From NCBI RefSeq assembly GCF_016862635.1, contig NZ_BONI01000056.1, positions 1-64,000 of the forward strand: a DNA stretch of 64,000 nucleotides, read 5' to 3'. Below the pieces are notes generated by a model. That model did not search any database. It had not been told where the DNA came from and saw only the letters and a list, made by a program, of their open reading frames with translations. The translations under genes and the position numbers were made by a program. The DNA is from Catellatospora coxensis (GTDB taxonomy: Bacteria; Actinomycetota; Actinomycetes; Mycobacteriales; Micromonosporaceae). This document shows, piece after piece, positions 56,689-64,000 of this stretch (the stretch's first letter is position 1; each line of letters begins with the position of its first letter).

Positions 56689-57582
56689 ATGTCGAACGAG
56701 ACGCTGCTGGTCACCGGTGGTGCCGGCTTCGTGGGAACACATCTCATCCGGGCACTGCTGGACACCCGTCCGACCGCGCGGATCGTGTCCGTCGACAACT
56801 ACTTCACCGGCCGCCACGACAACGAGATCGTCGACGAGCGGGTGACGTACCTCGACGGCTCGACGGTGGACATCTTCAAGATCTGGGCCGAGCACGGTTT
56901 CGAGTCCCCGAAGATGGTGTTCCACCTGGGGGAGTACGCCCGGATCGTGCAGTCGTTCGACGAGTTCGACCGCACCTGGGAGTACAACACCCACGGCACC
57001 AAGGAGGTCATCCGCTTCGCCGCCCAGCACGGCGCGCGTCTGGTCTACTCGGCGTCCAGCTCGAAGTTCGGCAACGAGGGCAAGGACGAGCACCTCAACC
57101 CGTACGCCTGGACCAAGGCCAAGAATGTCGAGCTGATCAAGAACTACGGCGAGTGGTACGGCCTCGACTACGTGATCACGTACTTCTACAACGCCTACGG
57201 GCCGGGCCAGATCAGCGCCGGCACCTACGCGACCGTGCTCGGCATCTTCGAGCGCCAGTACCTGGCCGGTGAGCCGCTGACCGTGGTGTCCCCGGGCACC
57301 CAGACCCGCGACTTCACCCACATCTCGGACATCATCTCCGGCATCCTGGTCTCCGCCGAGGGCGGCAAGGGCGACGGCTACCTGCTCGGCAACGGCCGCG
57401 AGTGGGAGCTGACCGAGGTCGCGAAGATGTTCGGCACCGAGTACGTGATGATCCCGGCCAAGCGTGGCGAGCGCACCCACGGCCGCGCCGACAACACGAA
57501 GGTCCGCGACCTGGGCTGGGAGCCCAAGGTGGCCCTGGACGCGTACATCGCCGACTTCGTCCGGAACAACCCGCGCCCGTGA
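56689..57582 (+). CDS. NAD-dependent sugar-nucleotide epimerase/dehydratase
   Basis: A 297-aa extended SDR. The NAD site is GGAGFVG (10-16), VDNYFTGR follows, and the catalytic Y139-x3-K143 (NPYAWTKAKN) with Ser at about 121-124 (YSASSSKFGN). TRDFTHISDI is typical. It acts on a nucleotide-activated hexose (UDP-glucose 4-epimerase or related). The start ATG 56689 has GGGAG about ten bases upstream. It is alone, with a hairpin downstream. Confidence 0.87.
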   Translation: MSNETLLVTGGAGFVGTHLIRALLDTRPTARIVSVDNYFTGRHDNEIVDERVTYLDGSTVDIFKIWAEHGFESPKMVFHLGEYARIVQSFDEFDRTWEYNTHGTKEVIRFAAQHGARLVYSASSSKFGNEGKDEHLNPYAWTKAKNVELIKNYGEWYGLDYVITYFYNAYGPGQISAGTYATVLGIFERQYLAGEPLTVVSPGTQTRDFTHISDIISGILVSAEGGKGDGYLLGNGREWELTEVAKMFGTEYVMIPAKRGERTHGRADNTKVRDLGWEPKVALDAYIADFVRNNPRP

Positions 57583-57590
57583 GCTTCCGG

Positions 57591-57648
57591 CAGTTTCGGG
57601 GAAACTGCAGTAACCCGGCCGGGTGAAGGGCCGGTTTCCCCGAAACTG
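57591..57648. terminator. Terminator hairpin downstream of epimerase
   Basis: CAGTTTCGGGGAAAC (57591-57605) pairs perfectly with GTTTCCCCGAAACTG (57634-57648), shared by two convergent genes. Confidence 0.75.
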
Positions 57649-57659
57649 CAGCGGGGCGG

Positions 57660-58607
57660 TCAGATCCAGCCGCGGCGGGCGGCGATCGCGCCGGCCTGGA
57701 AGCGGTTGGCGGCGCCGAGGAGTTCGTAGAGGCGGCTCATGCGGCGGCGCATGGTGCGGACCGACCAGTCCAGCTGACGGGCGACGGCCTCGTCCTTCAG
57801 GCCGCTGACCAGCAGCATCAGCAAGGCGCGGTCCTCTTCGGAGACCGGGTCGTCGGCGGGTGCGTCCAGCGGCACGGCCGCGCGCCAGCACAGCTCCCAG
57901 TAGTCGATCAGCCCGTCGAGCAGCGTGGACGGCCGGATCACGGCGGCCCGCACGTCGGACAGGTCCAGCGACAGCGGCATCAGCGCGATGCGGCGGTCCG
58001 CGATGGCCAGCTTGATGCGCAGGCCGGGCAGCACCCGGGCCTGCTCGCCGTGGCTGATCAGCTCGCGGATGTCGTCGAAGACACCGGGCCACTCCAGGGC
58101 CTCGGGCGCGTACACCGCCCGGTACGTCACGCCCCGCGCGATGCCGGTCTGCTCGATCGGGTTCGACGTGGTCAGCGCGTACGGCGGCCGGTCCAGCGTG
58201 CTGACCTCCTCGCGGGCCTCCTGCTGGATCTGCACGAACCACCGGCCCAGCGCCTCGCTGCCGGTCACGATCTCGATCTCCTCACCGGCGCCGGAGTGCG
58301 CCGCGGCGAACAGCAGCGACAGCTGCGCGGCGGCGGCCTGCACCTGGTCCAGCTCCGCGGAACGGGCCCGCACCAGCGCGGACACCCCGGCCTGCGGCTC
58401 GATCGCGGCATACCGGCGGCGCGCGCCGGCCAGCCGCCCGACGAGCCCGTGCTCGCGCAGCCGGTCCAGGGCGCGGGCCGCCCGCTCGACGGAGCAGCCG
58501 AGCTCCTCGGCGAGCTCGGCCGGGGCGGCGGTTCTGCGGACGAGGATGGCGCGGTAGACGGCCTCGTCGAAGGGGTCGACACCGGCGGGGGTGAGGTCGG
58601 AGGGCAT
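57660..58607 (-). CDS. HTH regulator with TrmB-like N-terminus and LuxR-type C-terminus
   Basis: A 315-aa DNA-binding protein. The N-terminal winged HTH (about 14-70, FDEAVYRAILVRRTAAPAELAEELGCSVERAARALDRLREHGLV) is TrmB-like. The C-terminal HTH (about 255-310, EEDRALLMLLVSGLKDEAVARQLDWSVRTMRRRMSRLYELLGA) is LuxR-like. The middle holds a sensor-like region. This architecture is common next to subtilase genes; it is divergent from the S8 protease gene by 92 bp and may control it, by inference. Confidence 0.85.
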   Translation of the reverse strand: MPSDLTPAGVDPFDEAVYRAILVRRTAAPAELAEELGCSVERAARALDRLREHGLVGRLAGARRRYAAIEPQAGVSALVRARSAELDQVQAAAAQLSLLFAAAHSGAGEEIEIVTGSEALGRWFVQIQQEAREEVSTLDRPPYALTTSNPIEQTGIARGVTYRAVYAPEALEWPGVFDDIRELISHGEQARVLPGLRIKLAIADRRIALMPLSLDLSDVRAAVIRPSTLLDGLIDYWELCWRAAVPLDAPADDPVSEEDRALLMLLVSGLKDEAVARQLDWSVRTMRRRMSRLYELLGAANRFQAGAIAARRGWI

Positions 58608-58699
58608 GGCCCAGATCTTGGCCCAAAGGTGCCACCGGCAGCAACGGGCCAGCGGAGATCATTGCGCCGATCGGCCGGGGGCCAGTAGACCGCTTAGCT

Positions 58700-61600
58700 A
58701 TGAAACTCCCCCCTCGTTTCTTCGCGGCCGGGCTGTCGGCCGTGGTCGTAGCCGGGACGCTCTCGGCATGGTCCCCGGCCGACGCGGCCACCCCAGCACC
58801 GCAGCGGCGCGTCATCGTGCTGCTGGCCGGAGACGCGGCGGTGGCGTCGGCCCCGGCCGGTGCGCTGCGTGACGCCGCGGGCGCGGCGCAGGTCACCAGC
58901 GCGCGCAAGGCGGTGCAGGACCGCCAGCGCGCCTTCCTCGACGGCGCGCGCGGCAAAGGGCTGCGGCTGACCCGCGAGCGCCCGCTCGGCCTGCTGGTCA
59001 ACGCGGTCGCCGCCACCGTCCCGGCGGACGAGGTGGCGCGGCTGTCCGCGCTGCCCGGCGTGCTCGCGGTCGTGCCGGACCAGCCGGTGCGCGCGTACAC
59101 CGACGTGAGCGTGCCGCTGGTCGGCGCGACCGAGGTCTGGCAGCGCAAGGACGCCGCCGGCACGCAGGTCAAGGGCAAGGGTGTGACCGTCGCCGTCATC
59201 GACAGCGGCGTCGACTACAGCCACCCCGACCTCGGCGGCGGGCTGGGCGAGGGCTTCAAGGTCGTCGGCGGGTACGACTTCGTCAACGGCGACGCCGATC
59301 CGATGGACGACAACGGTCACGGCACCCACGTCGCGGGCATCATCGCGGGCCGGGCCGCCACGCCGGGCGGCATCACCGGCGTCGCGCCGGAGGCGGACCT
59401 GCTGGCGTACAAGGCGATGAACGAGTGGGGCGAGGGCTACACCTCCGACATCGTCGCGAGCATCGAGGCGGCCGCCGACCCGGCGAACCCGCACCGCGCC
59501 GACGTCATCAACATGAGCCTCGGCGGCTACGGCGACGGCCTCGACCCGCTGGGCCTGGCCGCGACCGCGGCCACCCGGGCCGGTGTCGTCGTGGTCGCCG
59601 CGGCCGGCAACAGCGGGCCGGGCCCCGACACGGTCGGCACCCCGGCCGTCGCCGACGGCGTCATCGCCGTGGGCGCGTCCACCAGCAACATGGTGCTGCC
59701 CACCGCGTACGTCGGCGGGGTGCGGCTGCAGACGTACCGCGGGGTCCTGTCGGCGAACCCGGCCGCCAAGCCGGTCACCGCCCGGCTGGTCGACGCGGGC
59801 TACGGCAGCCCCGAGGAGCTGGCCGCGGCCGGCGACCTGCACGGCAAGATCGTGCGCATCACCGGTTTCGCCGCGCCCGTGCTCGACTACCTGTCGCAGT
59901 GGGAGGTGGACCTGGCCAAGGAGCTCGAGCGCCGCGGCGCGCTCGCGGTCATCTCGGGCCAGGAGGACTCCGGCCCGGTGGTGGCCGCCGCCGACGGCTC
60001 GGTGCCGGTCGCGCCGTCCACCTCGGTCAAGGGCCTGCCCAAGAACCTGGTGGGTACGCAGGCCTCCGGCGACCTGTACCGGATGGACCGCCTGATCGTG
60101 CTCGGCATGGACGGCACCCAGCATGCGGAGCTGACCGCGCGGCTGGCCGCCGGGCCGGTCGACGTGACGCTGAAGGGCGAGGACGTCACCGACCGGATCG
60201 CCGCCTTCTCCTCACGCGGCCCGTCGCCGCGCCTCGGTCTCAAGCCCGACCTGGTCGCGCCGGGTGTCGGCATCCGCTCGACGGTGCCGACCGCGCTGTT
60301 CGGGCCGGGGCAGTACCTGCTGTCCGGCACCTCGATGGCCGCCCCGCACGTGGCGGGCGCGGCGGCGCTGCTGCGCCAGCTGCACCCGGGCCAGGAGCCC
60401 GCGCAGGTGCTGGCGACGCTGACGGGCACGGCCAAGCCGGTGGGCGGCCCGCCGACCGCGTACGGGGCGGGCCGGCTCGACGTGGCCGCGGCGGCGCGCG
60501 CCACGCTCACCGCCGACCCGGCGTCCGTCTCGTTCGGACTCGCCGACCTGGGCGGCTCGACCGTGGGCGGCAGCCGGACCGTGACCCTGCGCAACACGGG
60601 CGACCGCGCGATGACCGTGCGCCTGCGCACCGACGGCAAGACCGTCACGGTCAAGCCGGACCGGGTGACCGTCCCGGCCGGACGGACCGCGAAGGTCACC
60701 ATCACGCTGCGGGCCAAGCGGCCCGCCGGGGACACCGAGCTGTCCGGCGTGATCACCGCCGACGGCGGCGCGGGCCGGGTCGCCCGGGTGCCGTACCTGC
60801 TGGTGGTGCGGCCGCTGATCGTGGCGGCGACGCCCGACCCCAGCGACGGCCACAGCACCGTGTGGATCGGCTCGCCGACTCCGCTGGCCGCCGCGCCCGT
60901 CGTCACCGTCGACCGGCCGCGCGGCGGGTCGTACACCGTGACGGCCACCCACCGGTACGACGACGTCTACACCGCCGACCTCACCGGTGAGCAGGCGGGC
61001 GCGTACCGGGTGAGCGTGCGCGCCACGGCCGCCTCCGGGCAGCGCCTGACCGGGTCGAGCGGCTTCGAGGTGCTGCCCGAGGACGTGCGGCGCACCAAGT
61101 GGGAGCCGGTCGGCCCGTACGGCACCGGCGGGCAGCTCGCCCTCACCCCGGCCGACGGCTCGGTCGGCGTCATGAGCACCGACTACAAGGCGGGCCCCTG
61201 GCTCACCACCGACCACGGCAAGAGCTGGAGCCAGCTCAACCGGCTCCCGGTCGCCCGGAACGCCGGCGTCGGCACCGCCGTGCTCGACGCGAAGAACGCC
61301 GCACGCTGGTGGTACGCCGTCAACGACCCGCAGACCGGCGGGAAGATCCTGCGCACCACCGACCGGGGCCGCACCTGGCAGACGCTGCCCACCCCGGCGG
61401 GCTGGGTCGACGTGCTGGTCGCCGACGCGCAGACCCGCGTGCTGGCGGCGGTCGTCAGCGGCGCGCTGTGGACCAGCGTGGACGGCGGCGACACCTGGAC
61501 GGCGTTGCAGTCCGGGCTGCCCGGCGAGATCCGGTACGCGGCCGTCGGCGGCGACGACCTGTACCTCGCCGACTTCGACGGCGTGTGGAAGCTGTCCGGG

Positions 61601-62881
61601 ATCGTCTCGGGCACGCCGAGCGAGGCCGTGCGGGTGTACGACAGCGCGACCAGGTACATCGCCTCGCTGACCGCCGACGACGGCGTGGTCGCCGCGGTGG
61701 TGTGGGGCGAGGGCGTGGTCGGCTCGCACGACGGCGGCAAGAACTGGTCCACGCTGTACAGCCGCGAGTTCGGCCTGCACACGATGCGCACCTCGGGCGG
61801 CGACCTGTACGTCGCCACCCTGTCCGGCGAGGGCCTGGTCGGCCGCGACCACGGCCGCACCTGGGACACCGTGGCGCTGCCCGCGCACGACGCGCTCGTC
61901 ACCGACCACGACCGCTGGGCCGACGGCACGGCCACCACGGCCACCTCGGCCGGCCTCTACGCGACCGGGCCCGACGGCTACCGCCGGCTCGGCGTGCAGG
62001 GCACCACCGTGCACGACCTCGCGGTGGTCGGCGGCGACCTGCTCGCGGGCACCGAGAACGGCCTCTACCGCACGGCGTCGCCCGCGGCGGGACCGGACTG
62101 GGGCGCGGCCGACGGCGAGGGCTGGATCGGGGCGGGCGCGGAGTTCGTCGCCGTGTCCCCGGCCGACGCGAACACGGTCTGGAAGATCCGCCGGGCCGCC
62201 TGGGGCGACCAGTTCATGTTCGGCCGCAGCGACGACGGCGGCCGGACCTGGTCCGAGATCCACACGGGCACCGAGAAGCCGACCGCGCTGATGATCCACC
62301 CCGCCGACCCGAACCGGGTGTACGCCGCCTTCGAGCGGATGATGGGCCAGGGCCTCACCGTCACCCTCGACGGCGGCCGCACCTGGAAGAACCTGTACCT
62401 GGACGAGCGGGTCAACGCGCTGGCCGGTGACCCGGCGAACGCCAAGCGGCTGTGGCTGGGCACGAACAGCGGCCTCTACCGCTCCGACGACGGCGGCACC
62501 ACCCTGACCAAGGTCGCCGACGGCCAGGTCACCGCGCTGCGCGCCGACGGCAGGCGGCTCGTGGTCGGCGGTCCGAGCATCCGGACCAGCACCGACGGCG
62601 GCCGCACCTTCCGCACCGCCGACACCGGTTCACTGGACCTGATGGTGTCCGACTTCGCCGCCAAGGGCGACACCCTCTACGCGGCCACCACCACGTGGTC
62701 CGCGTACGGCCTGGCCAAGGGCGGCCGGGGTGTGCTCCGCAGCGTCGACGGCGGCCGCACCTGGCACAACATCTCGTCCGGCCTGCAGAACCTGGACGTC
62801 ACCACCCTCGCGGTCAGCCCCGACGGCAACTACCTGTTCGCCGGCACCCTCCGCGGCGGCATCCACCGCCTCCCCCTCTAG
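58700..62881 (+). CDS. Secreted subtilase (S8) fused to Asp-box propeller domains
   Basis: A 1393-aa extracellular protease. Signal peptide to about residue 31, an I9-type propeptide (about 34-130), and the S8 domain with D168 (VIDSGVDYSHPDL), H207 (NGHGTHVAG) and S545 (GTSMAAPH), the large gap being filled by a PA-like insert. A beta domain (about 600-800) follows. The C-terminal about 590 residues carry ten Asp-box-like motifs (for example TTDHGKSW, TTDRGRTW, SVDGGDTW, SHDGGKNW, SDDGGRTW, TLDGGRTW, SVDGGRTW), implying one or two propellers. It starts at ATG 58700. Confidence 0.93.
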   Translation: MKLPPRFFAAGLSAVVVAGTLSAWSPADAATPAPQRRVIVLLAGDAAVASAPAGALRDAAGAAQVTSARKAVQDRQRAFLDGARGKGLRLTRERPLGLLVNAVAATVPADEVARLSALPGVLAVVPDQPVRAYTDVSVPLVGATEVWQRKDAAGTQVKGKGVTVAVIDSGVDYSHPDLGGGLGEGFKVVGGYDFVNGDADPMDDNGHGTHVAGIIAGRAATPGGITGVAPEADLLAYKAMNEWGEGYTSDIVASIEAAADPANPHRADVINMSLGGYGDGLDPLGLAATAATRAGVVVVAAAGNSGPGPDTVGTPAVADGVIAVGASTSNMVLPTAYVGGVRLQTYRGVLSANPAAKPVTARLVDAGYGSPEELAAAGDLHGKIVRITGFAAPVLDYLSQWEVDLAKELERRGALAVISGQEDSGPVVAAADGSVPVAPSTSVKGLPKNLVGTQASGDLYRMDRLIVLGMDGTQHAELTARLAAGPVDVTLKGEDVTDRIAAFSSRGPSPRLGLKPDLVAPGVGIRSTVPTALFGPGQYLLSGTSMAAPHVAGAAALLRQLHPGQEPAQVLATLTGTAKPVGGPPTAYGAGRLDVAAAARATLTADPASVSFGLADLGGSTVGGSRTVTLRNTGDRAMTVRLRTDGKTVTVKPDRVTVPAGRTAKVTITLRAKRPAGDTELSGVITADGGAGRVARVPYLLVVRPLIVAATPDPSDGHSTVWIGSPTPLAAAPVVTVDRPRGGSYTVTATHRYDDVYTADLTGEQAGAYRVSVRATAASGQRLTGSSGFEVLPEDVRRTKWEPVGPYGTGGQLALTPADGSVGVMSTDYKAGPWLTTDHGKSWSQLNRLPVARNAGVGTAVLDAKNAARWWYAVNDPQTGGKILRTTDRGRTWQTLPTPAGWVDVLVADAQTRVLAAVVSGALWTSVDGGDTWTALQSGLPGEIRYAAVGGDDLYLADFDGVWKLSGIVSGTPSEAVRVYDSATRYIASLTADDGVVAAVVWGEGVVGSHDGGKNWSTLYSREFGLHTMRTSGGDLYVATLSGEGLVGRDHGRTWDTVALPAHDALVTDHDRWADGTATTATSAGLYATGPDGYRRLGVQGTTVHDLAVVGGDLLAGTENGLYRTASPAAGPDWGAADGEGWIGAGAEFVAVSPADANTVWKIRRAAWGDQFMFGRSDDGGRTWSEIHTGTEKPTALMIHPADPNRVYAAFERMMGQGLTVTLDGGRTWKNLYLDERVNALAGDPANAKRLWLGTNSGLYRSDDGGTTLTKVADGQVTALRADGRRLVVGGPSIRTSTDGGRTFRTADTGSLDLMVSDFAAKGDTLYAATTTWSAYGLAKGGRGVLRSVDGGRTWHNISSGLQNLDVTTLAVSPDGNYLFAGTLRGGIHRLPL

Positions 62882-62883
62882 GA

Positions 62884-62934
62884 GAAAGGAAGGGCACCTT
62901 CACATCGCTCCGCGATGTAGAAGGTGCCCTTCTT
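62884..62934. terminator. GAAGGGCACCTTC hairpin, copy 4
   Basis: GAAGGGCACCTTCACATCGC (62889-62908) pairs with GCGATGTAGAAGGTGCCCTTC (62912-62932), one extra A in the right arm and a three-base loop. It lies just after the protease stop and before the convergent dehydratase stop. Confidence 0.8.
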
Positions 62935-62965
62935 GACTGCCGGCCCCAGGACGGCAGGCGGCGGG

Positions 62966-64000
62966 TCAGTGGGAGTCGCGGGGGACTTCGGAGCCGCGGG
63001 AGCCGGTGAGGAAGTCGAAGTCGGCCCCCAGGTCGGCCTGCTGGACGTGGGCGCGGTAGAGCCAGCGGTAGCCGGACCGGTCGGCGGCCGAGCGCGCCGG
63101 CTCGGCCCAGTCCGCGGCGCGCTCCGCCAGCTCGTTCTCGGACACCAGCAGGTCCAGGGTGCGCGCGGGCACGTCGAGGCGGATCCGGTCGCCGGTGCGG
63201 ACCAGGGCGAGCGGACCGCCGACGGCCGCCTCCGGGGACACGTGCAGGACCACGGTGCCGAAGCCGGTGCCGCTCATCCGGCCGTCGCTGATCCGTACCA
63301 TGTCGGTCACGCCCTGGCGCAGCAGCCGGGTCGGGATCGGCACGTTGGCCACCTCGGGCATCCCCGGGTATCCCTTCGGCCCCGCGCCCCGGACCACGAT
63401 CACGTCGTCGGCCGCCACGTCGAGGTCCTCGTCGTCGCAGACCGCGTGGTAGTCCTCGGGGGAGTCGAACACCACGGCGCGGCCCTCGTGCACCAGCAGG
63501 TGCGGCGAGGCCGCCGACTGCTTCAGCACCGCCCCGCGCGGGCACAGGTTGCCGGCCAGCACGGCCGTGCCGCTGCCCGCGGGCTGCAACGGCTTGTCCC
63601 AGGGCCGGATCACCTCGTCGTTCCAGCAACCCGCGTCGGCGACCTCCGCGCCGATCCCGTGGCCGGTGACGGTGACCGCGTCGCGGTGCAGCAGACCGGC
63701 CTCGGCCAGCCGCCGCAGCACCACCGGCAGCCCGCCCGCGTAGCAGAAGTCCTCCATCAGGAAGCGGCCCGACGGCATCAGGTCGACCAGGGTCGGCACC
63801 TGCCGGATCAGCCGGTCGAAGTCGTCGAGGCCCAGCTCGACCCCGACCCGCCCGGCGAGCGCGAGCAGGTGCAGCACCGCGTTGGTGGAGCCGCCGATCG
63901 CCGCGTTGGCCCGGATCGCGTTCTCGAACGCCTCCCGGGTCAGCACGGCGCTGGGCCGCAGGTCCTCGTCGACCATCGCGACGATGCGCCGCCCGGCGGC
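62966..64000 (-). CDS. IlvD/Edd-family dehydratase, partial
   Basis: The C-terminal 344 residues of an IlvD/Edd dehydratase; the N-terminus lies beyond the window edge, and the frame is still open at 64000. IRANAAIGGSTNAVLHLLALA, VPTLVDLMPSGRFLMEDFCYAGGLPVVLRRL, TVTGHG, GAVLKQSA and ISDGRMSGTGFGTVVLHV are seen. The LMPSGRFLMEDFCYAGG form is closer to sugar-acid (for example arabinonate) dehydratases than to dihydroxy-acid dehydratase IlvD, but this is not decisive. The iron-sulfur Cys ligands lie mostly in the missing part. Confidence 0.85.
   Translation of the reverse strand, partial: AAGRRIVAMVDEDLRPSAVLTREAFENAIRANAAIGGSTNAVLHLLALAGRVGVELGLDDFDRLIRQVPTLVDLMPSGRFLMEDFCYAGGLPVVLRRLAEAGLLHRDAVTVTGHGIGAEVADAGCWNDEVIRPWDKPLQPAGSGTAVLAGNLCPRGAVLKQSAASPHLLVHEGRAVVFDSPEDYHAVCDDEDLDVAADDVIVVRGAGPKGYPGMPEVANVPIPTRLLRQGVTDMVRISDGRMSGTGFGTVVLHVSPEAAVGGPLALVRTGDRIRLDVPARTLDLLVSENELAERAADWAEPARSAADRSGYRWLYRAHVQQADLGADFDFLTGSRGSEVPRDSH

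Overview
The window is very GC-rich, densely coded DNA from an actinomycete. The gene content (a conservon operon, a GlgB/debranching cluster, SHOCT and DUF6325-type proteins, SigE-family sigma factor, large secreted hydrolases) and the many hairpins built on GAAGGGCACCTTC fit a member of the Micromonosporaceae, possibly near Catellatospora, Micromonospora or Actinoplanes. That placement is an inference from style and content; there is no rRNA or marker gene here. I see no tRNA, rRNA, CRISPR array, prophage, transposase or origin.

Layout. 1-740: gene-free, with a heptamer tandem repeat and several palindromes. 741-6453: an RND efflux pump, divergent from an OmpR-type response regulator and sensor kinase pair. 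6665-10199: a secreted GH18 chitinase with two chitin-binding modules, then a patatin-like lipase. 10346-18005: membrane proteins (HdeD-like, DUF6325-like, two SHOCT proteins, a 555-aa membrane protein and a 1233-aa SCO7613-type polytopic protein). 18075-25534: an FHA protein, a ddaH-rocD arginine/ornithine operon, a SigE-family sigma factor with a membrane partner, a FabG-like reductase and a secreted CocE-like hydrolase. 25640-29735: three membrane proteins, including a YibE/F protein with His-rich tails. 29813-33467: a complete cvnA-B-C-D conservon. 33625-41888: alpha-glucan metabolism (GlgB, GT4 glycogen synthase-like enzyme, debranching enzyme and a large MGH1/GH63-type glucosidase). 42023-43375: a Fic protein of visibly lower GC, probably acquired. 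43442-53712: a PFK, a membrane glycosyltransferase-like protein, a formylglycine-generating enzyme coupled to an HdeD-like protein, a ZIP-like transporter, a Cys-type sulfatase with a Lys/Ala-rich tail, a HAD hydrolase, an amidohydrolase and a small secreted protein. 54053-62881: a beta-helix lipoprotein, an MFS transporter, a sugar-nucleotide epimerase, and an HTH regulator divergent from a 1393-aa subtilase with Asp-box repeats. 62966-64000: an IlvD/Edd dehydratase cut by the window edge.

How genes work together. The formylglycine-generating enzyme (46322-47317) and the sulfatase (49062-50921, motif CTAGR) are an enzyme and its likely substrate within 2 kb. The conservon genes overlap stop-to-start and should be one transcript. 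The glucan genes and PFK link storage polymer turnover to glycolysis. The chitinase, the two secreted hydrolases, the patatin and the subtilase suggest a saprophyte feeding on polymers.

The most unusual material is between the genes. At least four families of dispersed palindromic elements recur in intergenic gaps: 79-81 nt elements with terminal inverted repeats (3 copies), GAAGGGCACCTTC hairpins (4 copies and one decayed), ATGGCCTATCTCATCGAAT palindromes (2 copies) and ACTCTT/AAGAGT hairpins (2 copies). One has become the 3' end of a coding sequence. A second theme is short leader ORFs whose stop overlaps the next start (ATGA or GTGA).
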